From assembly GCA_035293965.1 (NCBI GenBank), contig DATGLW010000088.1, positions 1 through 7,890 of the forward strand: a DNA stretch of 7,890 bases, in the 5' to 3' direction. The notes below the pieces were generated by a model. It was given only the letters and a program-made list of their open reading frames with translations. It was not told the DNA's origin and did no database searches. Positions 1-6,572 of this stretch are shown here, in pieces. This DNA comes from DATGLW01 sp035293965 (GTDB lineage: Bacteria > Actinomycetota > Acidimicrobiia > Acidimicrobiales > RAAP-2). Position numbers and translations under genes: made by a program. How positions within the stretch are numbered: the stretch's first letter is position 1; each line of letters starts with the position of its first letter.

Positions 1-138
1 CGACGTCCGTGACCACCGCTTCGGCTTCAGAAGGCTGACGTCAATCCCGAGCACAGGCTGTTCTCGACCCAGAACGAGGTTTCGGCGCTCGCTCTGCTCG
101 CCGTCATGTCCGGGTCAAGGCTTATTGAACGGTCTCGG
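1..138. other. Unassigned left edge
   Basis: No convincing gene is visible here. A short minus-strand frame running off the left edge reads plausibly (V-L-G-I-D-V-S-L-L-K-P-K-R), but a stop codon lies just upstream of it and no start codon with a ribosome binding site is evident. Another minus frame that stops at 27 shows no recognisable motif. By eye this edge, up to about position 360, is somewhat less GC-rich than the rest of the window. It could be intergenic DNA or a decayed coding remnant next to the channel fragment. Confidence 0.3.
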
Positions 139-477
139 TTACGCGCCATCGGGGGCCCCTTCGGTCCGGTCGGGACCGAACGCGATAACCGCCTCAGGAG
201 CACCGACACCATTGCTGTCTACGGCCGAAGTCTCGCGGATGCCCAAGTGCTCCTCGATGCGGCGAAGCGATCGGGTGATCTCCTCGACCCGGGGATCAAC
301 GCTGTCCTCCTGCTCGACGGTGACGAAGTACGAGGCGATCGAAGCGGTGATGACACCGAACAGTGCGGAAGATGCCGTCGAGCGAGTTTGGTATGGTCGC
401 CGAGGAGGGAAGGTCGTCGGGGTGAGCACCGCCCCCAGTGGCCGCCGGATCGGTGGGCCTTCGCCCGAGGCGGCCAT
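139..477 (-). pseudogene. Remnant of a potassium channel C-terminal half (probable pseudogene)
   Basis: The frame ends at a TAA at 139-141 and can be read back to an ATG at 477 (112 aa). Residues 38-52 (ALFGVITASIASYFV) look like the end of the second membrane helix of a two-TM potassium channel. They are followed by an acidic segment and a heptad pattern (V60, V64, I67, L71, I74, L78), matching the cytosolic coiled coil common in actinobacterial channels. Further upstream, residues 15-22 (GAVLTPTT) resemble a pore helix (AVVTVTT in intact channels). The selectivity filter GYGD that should follow is absent. Only about 16 residues separate pore helix and helix end, where roughly 26 would be expected. 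A GGC-GAC pair lies in a different frame at 396-401, which suggests indels. The first membrane helix is missing, and the space upstream is taken by the divergent ASST gene. What is seen: helix end plus coiled coil. Inferred: a decayed channel gene. It could instead be a small unrelated membrane protein. Confidence 0.5.
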
Positions 478-546
478 CAGCCACGTGCACCATTGGCTCG
501 CGTGGCGGTCCCTCCACCCCGCATCGCCCGCCTCGGGACAAACCTG

Positions 547-2037
547 GTGACGGCGCGCCGCCCCGCGGCCGAGCCCGACCGCCTAGGAACCGGCGTCTGG
601 AGCAGGCGCCGCTTCCTCGGTGCCATGGGTGCCAGCGGCGCCCTCGTAGCGCTGGCCGCGTGCGGCTCCCCGGAGGCCTCCTCGCTCCGGGCCTCTGCCG
701 CAGGAACGCTCACCTTCCTGTCGCGCCCGGACCTGCGACCACCCCGCCTGGAGGTGGTCGGGCCAGCGGGTCAGCCGGGTGCCGGCTACGTCTTCGTGAC
801 GGCGGGCGCGCCGCTCATCGTCGACGACCGAGGGAGCCCCATCTGGTACCGGCCGGTGCCCCACGCCTCGACGAACCTCCGGGTCCAACGGTACGAGGGC
901 GCGCCGGTGCTGACCTGGTGGCAAGGAGAGATCACACACTACGGCGTCGGCCAACAGGGCGAGGTCGTCATCGTCGACACGAGCTATCGAGAGGTCCGCC
1001 GGGTGCGTGCCGCCAACGGCTTGACCGTGGACCTGCACGAGTTCGTCATCGCCGGCGACGGCACCGCCTACCTCACCGCCTACCGCGAGGTGACGGCTGA
1101 CCTCTCGGCGGTGGGCGGCCCGAAACGAGGAAGGATGCTCGACGTCTCCGTGCAGGGCATCGACCTCGCCACCGGCGCGTTGGTGTTCGACTGGCACAGC
1201 GCGGACCACATCGACATCTCGGAGTCCTACCAGACGTACTCGAAGCAGAGCGCGGCACCCTACGACCCGGTGCACGTGAACTCGATCGACCCGACGGCGG
1301 ATGGCAACCTGCTCATCTCCGCGCGCAACACCTGGGCGCTGTACAAGCTCGACCGCGCGACGGGCGAGATCATCTGGCGCCTGGGCGGCAAGAAGAACCA
1401 ATTCCGACGGGGGCCCGGGGTCCACTTCGCGTGGCAGCACGATGCCCGCAGCCATCCGGGCAACCTCCTCTCGCTCTTCGACGACGAGGGCGATCCCCCC
1501 GAGGCCAGGCAGTCCCGGGGGCTCGTGCTGGCAGTGGACGAGACGGCGATGACCGCGGATCTCGTGCACGCCTACCTGCATCCCGGCAAGCCCCTGCTCG
1601 CGGGAAGCCAGGGCAGCGTCCAGCTCCTGCCCGATGGCGACGTCGTGGTCGGCTGGGGGGCGGAGCCCTACTACACGGAGTACCGCCAGGACGGCGAGGT
1701 CGTCCTCGACGGGCGCTTCCTGACCGGCCAGTCCTACCGCGCCTTCCGGTTCCCCTGGGCTGCCACCCCCACGGAGGCCCCGGCGATCGCTGCCCGGCGC
1801 CGGAGCCCGAACCGGCTGGAGGTCTACGCCAGCTGGAACGGCGCCACCGAGGTCCACCATTGGTCCGTGCTCGGAGGGGCTCGGCGCGACCGCCTCTCGG
1901 AGGTAGGAGCCGCGAACCGCACCGGGTTCGAGACGCCCGTCGAGGTGGTGGCGACGGTCCCGGTGGCCTACGTGGCTGCCCGAGCCGTCGACCGCGACGG
2001 CAGGGTCCTCGCCACGTCGCCGGTCATCCGGGTGTGA
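547..2037 (+). CDS. Tat-exported lipoprotein, arylsulfotransferase (ASST) family
   Basis: This 496-aa protein probably belongs to the PAPS-independent arylsulfotransferases, which move sulfate from phenolic sulfate esters to phenolic acceptors outside the cytoplasm. I chose the GTG at 547 because it gives a compact signal: twin-arginine motif S19-R-R-R-F-L-G25, a hydrophobic stretch, and lipobox L36-A-A-C39. A GGGA lies about 8 bp upstream as a weak ribosome binding site. The frame is open back to 106, and a GTG at 502 is an alternative start, but the upstream residues look non-coding. The mature part shows family-type blocks: LHEF (H164), DPVHVNSID (H243), WQHDAR (H298), repeated 'G-x-I-x-W-R-L-G-G' propeller-type strands, and GSVQLLPDGDVVVGWG. 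The last ~90 residues (ASWNGATEV onward) resemble the beta-sandwich tail of actinobacterial members. H243 and H298 are candidate catalytic histidines, assigned by eye. Its 3' end overlaps the converging phosphoesterase gene by 14 bp. Family assignment is fairly secure; the substrate is unknown. Confidence 0.85.
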   Translation: MTARRPAAEPDRLGTGVWSRRRFLGAMGASGALVALAACGSPEASSLRASAAGTLTFLSRPDLRPPRLEVVGPAGQPGAGYVFVTAGAPLIVDDRGSPIWYRPVPHASTNLRVQRYEGAPVLTWWQGEITHYGVGQQGEVVIVDTSYREVRRVRAANGLTVDLHEFVIAGDGTAYLTAYREVTADLSAVGGPKRGRMLDVSVQGIDLATGALVFDWHSADHIDISESYQTYSKQSAAPYDPVHVNSIDPTADGNLLISARNTWALYKLDRATGEIIWRLGGKKNQFRRGPGVHFAWQHDARSHPGNLLSLFDDEGDPPEARQSRGLVLAVDETAMTADLVHAYLHPGKPLLAGSQGSVQLLPDGDVVVGWGAEPYYTEYRQDGEVVLDGRFLTGQSYRAFRFPWAATPTEAPAIAARRRSPNRLEVYASWNGATEVHHWSVLGGARRDRLSEVGAANRTGFETPVEVVATVPVAYVAARAVDRDGRVLATSPVIRV

Positions 2038-3664
2038 CCGGCACCTCGGGGCCGAGCGAGAGCGCGCCCGTCGGCGGGGTGGCCGTGCACCCCAGGCAGG
2101 GCGGACTCCCGACGAAGTACGCGGGCAGCTCCGGCGAGTCGCTCGGCGGGTTGGTCGGCAACAGCTCGGGGGGGCGCGGCCGCTGGGAGAAATTGAAGTC
2201 GCGGACCAGGTTGCCGAGCTGGGGCGCGTCCTCACGTACGTCGGGGCGGGGATCGGGCCGGTGGTCCGTCGTGGGATCGAGGCGGGCCGCATGGAGGAAA
2301 TCGTCCTCGATGAACTTGAGGTAGGCGTCGCTGCTCAGGGTTTGGTGGTCGACGTACCCCTTCCTCGCGTACGGGGAGATGACGATGCTCGGCACCCGCA
2401 ACCCGTAGCCGTTCTGGTCGACCCGTGGCGGGACGACGTGGTCGTAGAAGCCGCCCCAGTCGTCCCAGCTCAAGAAGATGGCGGTCGAGGACCAGTCCGG
2501 GCTCTCCATGGCGGCATTGATGACGGCGGTGACGTACGCCTGGCCTGCGTGGACGCTGCCCGGCGGGTGCTCGCTGTCGCCCTGGGCAGGTGCGAGCCAG
2601 GAAACTGCCGGGAGCGTCCCCTGTTGGGCGGCCAGGAAGTACGAGGTCAGGGGCTGGATGTTGCCGAGCTGGCCGTCCTGGCGCACGTCGGTGAACAAGG
2701 GCAGCGGATTCCAGATCCCCGGTGTCCGGAAGCTCTGCGGCGGCTGGGCGCAGGTCACGGCGGCGTCGTTGGCACAGTCGGGCTGCCTGCCGGCCTGCAC
2801 GTAGTACGCCCAGCTCACGTGGTACCAGTGGAGCAGCCAGGTGATGTCCGTCCAGGCGAGGTCGACCGAGGTCGTGCCGGCCGTCAGCTCCTCGGCCACT
2901 GCGGCGTCGAATCGGTTGACGTTGTACGGGCCCACGATGTCGTTGACGCAGCTGCTCGGCGAGGCGCTGGCGCACCGGGCCGACCAGGCCGAGACCATGT
3001 AGAGATGGTCCGGCTCCGACCACGAGCTCACCGGCTCGAACATGTGGTCGTCGAGCACGAAGTTCCGTGCGTAGGCCCAGTAGTTGGGTATCTCGGCCGC
3101 CGTGTGGTAGCCCATGACGTCGGGCTGCCGGGTCCTGCTGACGCTGCACGCCGGGTCGTTGGGGTTCGCGCACCGCACCGACGCTCGCAGCTGTTGGCCG
3201 ACGAAGCCGTCCATCCGCCCGCCGTCGATGTCTGCCACCGCATTGGGGTGGCCGTGCGGGCCACCGCCGTTCACGTCGGCGACGTCGTGGAACGGCTCGA
3301 CGCAGGCCCCGGTGGCCGGGTCGGGCGAGCAGACGGTGGGGACCCCGTCTCTCATGGGTATCCCGTCAGCTCCGGGAAAGGTGCCGAAGTAGCTGTCGAA
3401 CGAGCGGTTCTCCTGCATGATGACGATCACGTGGCGGATCTTGTGGATGCCCGCAGGGACCACGCTGCGACCGGTGAGCCCGCCCGCAGCAACGTTGCCG
3501 CCTTTCGGGGCCACAGCCCCGGCGGGCATCGCCCCGAGCGCCGCGACGAGGAAGCCGAGCAGCGCAGCGCCGGCAGCCCGGGGGATGGCGCGCGCCGCAC
3601 CGGTCTCCGAGAGGCTCACGGCGCGACAAGGTACCGCCGGCCGCAGCCGGGCCGGGGTCGCCAT
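2024..3664 (-). CDS. Secreted phosphoesterase (phospholipase C / acid phosphatase AcpA superfamily)
   Basis: This 546-aa protein belongs to the phosphoesterase family (PF04185) that includes mycobacterial phospholipases C and Francisella AcpA; members hydrolyse phosphate mono- or diesters outside the cytoplasm. A hydrophobic segment at about residues 30-46 followed by A48-G-A50 is a Sec-type signal peptide; unlike many PLCs it has no twin-arginine motif. Family marks are the N-terminal IRHVIVIMQENRSFDSYFG block (E85, N86: metal-binding pair in AcpA), the central SSWSEPDHLY block (residues 213-222, containing the likely nucleophile serine), and SWDDWGGFYDHV near 399-410 (D401, D402: second metal pair). 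The tail after about residue 480 is proline-rich and not conserved to my knowledge. ATG 3664 has no clear ribosome binding site; a GTG at codon 16 is an alternative start that keeps the signal peptide. A 164-bp gap separates it from the upstream htrA. Whether it prefers phospholipids or simple phosphomonoesters cannot be told. Confidence 0.88.
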   Translation of the reverse strand: MATPARLRPAVPCRAVSLSETGAARAIPRAAGAALLGFLVAALGAMPAGAVAPKGGNVAAGGLTGRSVVPAGIHKIRHVIVIMQENRSFDSYFGTFPGADGIPMRDGVPTVCSPDPATGACVEPFHDVADVNGGGPHGHPNAVADIDGGRMDGFVGQQLRASVRCANPNDPACSVSRTRQPDVMGYHTAAEIPNYWAYARNFVLDDHMFEPVSSWSEPDHLYMVSAWSARCASASPSSCVNDIVGPYNVNRFDAAVAEELTAGTTSVDLAWTDITWLLHWYHVSWAYYVQAGRQPDCANDAAVTCAQPPQSFRTPGIWNPLPLFTDVRQDGQLGNIQPLTSYFLAAQQGTLPAVSWLAPAQGDSEHPPGSVHAGQAYVTAVINAAMESPDWSSTAIFLSWDDWGGFYDHVVPPRVDQNGYGLRVPSIVISPYARKGYVDHQTLSSDAYLKFIEDDFLHAARLDPTTDHRPDPRPDVREDAPQLGNLVRDFNFSQRPRPPELLPTNPPSDSPELPAYFVGSPPCLGCTATPPTGALSLGPEVPVTPG

Positions 3665-3828
3665 CGGCGTGGCGCGAATGCTCGTTGGCGGGTCAGGTGT
3701 CTTCGGCCGCGCTCGCGACCCCGCCGGGCCGCTCGTCGGGTCCGCTGCGCCCGCTGTTCACGGGAGGCTCGCGCCGGCCCGAGCGGTCCACGAGGCCGTG
3801 CACGGCGCGCGCAGGCCCCTTCGCAAGG

Positions 3829-5292
3829 TCATTGAGCGGGACCCGTGCCGAGGGTGACGGTGGCGGTGTGCGTCGATCCGGTGCCGTCGGTCCATCCGAC
3901 CTCGACGCGGTCACCGGGCTCGTACCGCTGGATGAGGCGAGTGAGGCCGGAGGCTGAGGTCACGCGCTGGCCGCCGAGGGACGTGATGACGTCCCCCTCG
4001 GCCAAACCTGCCCCAGCGGCAGGGCCACCGGGCACCACTCCGCTCACGAGAGCCCCCCCGGAGCCGGTGCTGCCGTTCTGCCCGCCGAAGGGGTCCAAGG
4101 ATCCGCCCGGGTTCGGCTGCGTGGAGGAGCTCGACGTGGAGACGAGGACGCCGAGGTACGCGGTGGCTCCGACGTGCACGTTCGAGGAGCCCGCACCTGA
4201 CACGATCTGCGATGCGATCGACAGCGCCTTGTCGATCGGGATGGCGAAGCCCTGGCTCGCCTGGGCGCTCAGGGAGAAGCCCTGGGCCGCCGCGGTGTCC
4301 ATGCCGATCACCCGGCCAGCGCTGCTGACGAGGGGGCCGCCCGAGTCGCCGGGCTGGATGTCGGCGTTGGTCGCGATGAGCCCAGTCAGGTCCTCGCTGG
4401 TCCCCGACAGCTCGTCGGTGGCGGTGATTGCCTGGTCCAGGGCGGTGACCGAACCGCCGCTGGCCGTCGGCGTGCCGCCGGTGCCGCCGGCATTGCCGAT
4501 GGCGACCACGGGATCGCCGACCGCGACCTTGGAGGAGCTGCCGATCTCGGCGGTCTGGAGGCCCGACGCGTTGGTCAGCTGGACCACCGCGACATCGGCC
4601 GTGGCGTCGTAGCCCACGACGGTCCCGCCGTAGGTCTTGCCATTGCCGACGTCGGTCACTCGCAGCGAGGTGGCGCCCTCGACGACGTGGTTGTTGGTCA
4701 GGATCTCCCCGCCGGGGGTGAGCACGATCCCCGTCCCGGCACCGGGCACCTGCCCGTCGAAGGTGACGTTGATGTCCACCACCGCTGGGTCCACCCTGGC
4801 TGCGACCGAGCTGACGTCGGCCGGCCCTGAGCTGGCGGGGCTGCTCTGCCCGGAGCCGCCACCGGGCACCGCACTGCCACTTGGCCCCGTGAGCGGGTTC
4901 CCTCCGCCGAGGCCCGGGTACGGGTCGGGGAAGCCCGAGCCCCCGGAGGAGAAGCCTGGTGGCCCCGCGGAGGCCGAAGCGGGGGCGCCAGCGGACCAGA
5001 CCACGTGGCCGATCCCGACGCCTGCCCCGACCATCCCGGCGAGGAGGGCCGCCACGACGATCGAGCGCACGGAGCGACGGCGCCGTGGCGGGGCGGCCGC
5101 CGCCTCGGGCCAAAGGGGCGGGGTTCCCCATAACAGGCCACCCCGCCCTGGCCCGGAGCCGCTCCAGCGATCCCGGCCAGCGGGAGGAGGGCCGACCGAC
5201 AGCTCCTCGTCACCTGTCGCATCGGGCCGAGGAGCGGCACCCTCGAGGTGGGCCGGACCGGTGTTTTCCGCCTCATCGCTTCTGTCGCCCAT
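3829..5292 (-). CDS. HtrA/DegP-family membrane-anchored serine protease with PDZ domain
   Basis: This 487-aa protein is an envelope quality-control protease of the trypsin-like S1C family, degrading misfolded exported proteins. It has a cytoplasmic N-terminal region of about 70 residues rich in P, G and acidic residues, a four-arginine stop (R70-R73), one membrane helix (about 77-99), and a G/S/P-rich linker to about 155. The protease domain carries the full triad: H202 in TNNHVVEGA, D233 in TADVAVVQL, S317 in QPGDSGGPL. A single PDZ domain starts near YLGV (379-382) and continues from about 414 with VPGGPAAGAGLAEGDVI. Between these, residues 385-411 form an S/G/P/N-rich insert. The start ATG is supported by a purine-rich ribosome binding site 8 bp upstream. 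This single-TM, single-PDZ layout is the usual one for actinobacterial HtrA/PepD proteins. It lies between genes for two exported proteins and is probably transcribed in the same direction from the 146-bp gap upstream. Confidence 0.93.
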   Translation of the reverse strand: MGDRSDEAENTGPAHLEGAAPRPDATGDEELSVGPPPAGRDRWSGSGPGRGGLLWGTPPLWPEAAAAPPRRRRSVRSIVVAALLAGMVGAGVGIGHVVWSAGAPASASAGPPGFSSGGSGFPDPYPGLGGGNPLTGPSGSAVPGGGSGQSSPASSGPADVSSVAARVDPAVVDINVTFDGQVPGAGTGIVLTPGGEILTNNHVVEGATSLRVTDVGNGKTYGGTVVGYDATADVAVVQLTNASGLQTAEIGSSSKVAVGDPVVAIGNAGGTGGTPTASGGSVTALDQAITATDELSGTSEDLTGLIATNADIQPGDSGGPLVSSAGRVIGMDTAAAQGFSLSAQASQGFAIPIDKALSIASQIVSGAGSSNVHVGATAYLGVLVSTSSSSTQPNPGGSLDPFGGQNGSTGSGGALVSGVVPGGPAAGAGLAEGDVITSLGGQRVTSASGLTRLIQRYEPGDRVEVGWTDGTGSTHTATVTLGTGPAQ

Positions 5293-5300
5293 CGCGCTCG

Positions 5301-5308
5301 TCCCTCCC
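5301..5308 (-). promoter_or_regulatory. Ribosome binding site of the HtrA-type protease gene
   Basis: Read on the minus strand the site is GGGAGGGA, 8 nt before the ATG at 5292. It is the clearest Shine-Dalgarno sequence among the exported-protein genes here and fixes the start of the protease. Confidence 0.7.
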
Positions 5309-5438
5309 GGACGGTGGGTGCTCGCTCGTCCTCACCATGCCCCGGTCGGCTGTGAGACACGTATGGGTCGCGTAAGAAATGGCTAAGGGCGCCCAGGGTC
5401 AGGACCGGTGTCAGAAGGCAACGGTCTCGCGCGCTCGC

Positions 5439-6434
5439 TCACCCGACCGACAGGACGGCCACGAAGTCACGCGTCCATCCGACCTGGCACTGGTCAGCCG
5501 GGCGCACCTGCCCGGGGATCCGCGCCGCGAGCGCCCCTCCGGGCGAGGTCGCCGTCGCCAGCTGCACCCACTCCGGGTTGATGTCGAGCTCCATCGCCAC
5601 GGTCGCGCCGCTGGCGACAAGGGCGTCGGCGAGGTCGACGGGCAGCGCGGCCATGCTGCCGGCAAAGAGGAGGTCACCCCGCAGGTCCTCGCCCAGCGCG
5701 CTGCGGGCCACCACCGGCCGGCCCCCGAGCGTGGCTCCCCACGCCCCCACGTCGCCAACCTGGCTGTTGGGCTGGCCGTCCCACACGAGCGGCGTCAGGT
5801 TCTGGCGGACGCTCGCCACCGCCGTCCCCGGGCGCGGCAGGTTCGCACCCCAGACGCCGACCTGGCCGACGCCGGCAGCGTCGATGACGAAGCTCGCCAG
5901 GCCGGCCCTGAGCGGTACCAGCACCTGGCCGTCGACCTCGAATCCGCCTGCGCCGGTACTGGACTGGAACCCCCCGTTGAAGCAGGCGAGGAGGAGTGGC
6001 AGCTCGGCTGCGCCGACCGCCGGTCCCGAGTCGGGGCCGACGACCGCACCTCCTCTCGGAGGATCCTCGCTGCCGACATGCAGGCTGTAGTCCACGTGGC
6101 CGGCGAGGAAGCGGGCCACCGTCACCTGGGCGCCGTCGGACTCCACGACCGTCCGCTCGTCGATCGCGATGCCCCGCGGGCCGGTGCTCAGCGTCGTCCA
6201 GCCGGGCTCCTCTGGTTCGGTGGTGGTCGTCGGCGGCATGGCGGTCGTCGGAGCCACGGTGGTGGCCGTGGCCGGCCGCCCGACAGAGGACGGCGATCTC
6301 CCTCCCCCTGCCACCTCGCTCCGAATGACCCGAGGCGCCGCGCAGCCGGCCACGGCCAGCGCGGCGCAGAGCCACGTGGCGATGGCACGCACGAGGGGCA
6401 GCGGAGCCGCTTCCCGACGATGCCGGCGGATCAT
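5439..6434 (-). CDS. Lipoprotein resembling phosphodiester glycosidase (NAGPA-like) family
   Basis: This 331-aa exported lipoprotein has a basic N-terminus (RRHRR), a hydrophobic stretch and lipobox V28-A-G-C31. A threonine/proline-rich linker (about residues 54-78) then leads to a globular domain. That domain contains L-A-C-F-N-G-G-F (N153-G-G), a GGFEVDGQVLVPL strand, ASVRQNLTPLVW, and near the C-terminus M-E-L-D-I-N-P-E-W (D284, N286, W289). The FNGGF and ELDINPEW blocks are those I associate with actinobacterial proteins annotated as phosphodiester glycosidase (PF09992, related to the NAGPA uncovering enzyme), which cleave sugar-phosphodiester bonds; the canonical DGGGS-type block is not visible, so activity is uncertain. 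The ATG at 6434 has only a weak G-rich ribosome binding site. Its leader contains a long stem-loop 21 bp upstream. The next gene downstream is htrA after 146 bp. Lipoprotein status is well supported; the enzymatic role is moderate. Confidence 0.68.
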   Translation of the reverse strand: MIRRHRREAAPLPLVRAIATWLCAALAVAGCAAPRVIRSEVAGGGRSPSSVGRPATATTVAPTTAMPPTTTTEPEEPGWTTLSTGPRGIAIDERTVVESDGAQVTVARFLAGHVDYSLHVGSEDPPRGGAVVGPDSGPAVGAAELPLLLACFNGGFQSSTGAGGFEVDGQVLVPLRAGLASFVIDAAGVGQVGVWGANLPRPGTAVASVRQNLTPLVWDGQPNSQVGDVGAWGATLGGRPVVARSALGEDLRGDLLFAGSMAALPVDLADALVASGATVAMELDINPEWVQLATATSPGGALAARIPGQVRPADQCQVGWTRDFVAVLSVG

Positions 6435-6455
6435 CGAGACCCCGCTGCCCGGGAC

Positions 6456-6491
6456 CCTGGCGCAGCCCAGGCACGCCTGGGCCGCGCCAGG
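6456..6491 (-). promoter_or_regulatory. Long stem-loop in the leader of the lipoprotein gene
   Basis: Two 17-nt arms (6456-6472 and 6475-6491) are inverted copies with a single difference; the spacer is 2 nt, so the innermost pair opens to a 4-nt loop. On the plus strand the odd position would be an A-C mismatch, but in a minus-strand transcript it becomes a G-U wobble, so the RNA stem is fully paired. It ends 21 bp before the start codon at 6434. No U-run follows, and the short distance to the start makes a leader structure or attenuator as likely as a terminator for the upstream gene. Confidence 0.55.
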
Positions 6492-6538
6492 CCAGCTGGC
6501 GGCCGCGGCGCGACCCCGGCGCTGGAGGTCGGACCGGT

Positions 6539-6569
6539 GCGCCGCGGCCGGTCAACCGTGCCGCGGCGC
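6539..6569 (-). terminator. Terminator-like stem-loop after the isochorismatase-like gene
   Basis: Perfect 10-bp arms (6539-6548 GCGCCGCGGC and 6560-6569 GCCGCGGCGC) enclose a second stem CGGT/ACCG, with one bulged base and a minimal loop. It begins 3 nt past the TAG stop codon at 6573-6575. No U-tract follows it, as is common for hairpin terminators in high-GC actinobacteria. Position and stability favour transcription termination or 3'-end protection of the SDR/isochorismatase-like transcript. Confidence 0.6.
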
Positions 6570-6572
6570 TCG

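Noticed and set aside
125..550. A 141-aa plus-strand frame over the channel remnant
   Set aside because: It is serine/proline-rich with no motif, and the minus strand of the same stretch shows a coherent helix plus heptad repeat.
583..2292. A 569-aa minus-strand frame antisense to the ASST gene
   Set aside because: It has an Arg/Val/Pro/Gly-rich composition without recognisable domains, and the plus-strand ASST gene has clear family motifs.
3795..3806. Perfect 12-bp palindrome GCCGTGCACGGC between htrA and the phosphoesterase gene
   Set aside because: One or two palindromes of this length are expected by chance in a window this size and GC content, and it has neither loop nor U-tract for a terminator.
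3818..3828. Small inverted repeat CCTT-CGC-AAGG right after the htrA stop
   Set aside because: A 4-bp stem is too weak to call a terminator.
2261..3835. A 524-aa plus-strand frame antisense to the phosphoesterase
   Set aside because: The composition is that of a GC shadow frame; the phosphoesterase on the other strand has a signal peptide and all family blocks.
5360..5386. AT-richer patch upstream of htrA as a promoter
   Set aside because: The best minus-strand candidates (TTAGCC and CATACG) match sigma-70-type boxes poorly, so no promoter is claimed.
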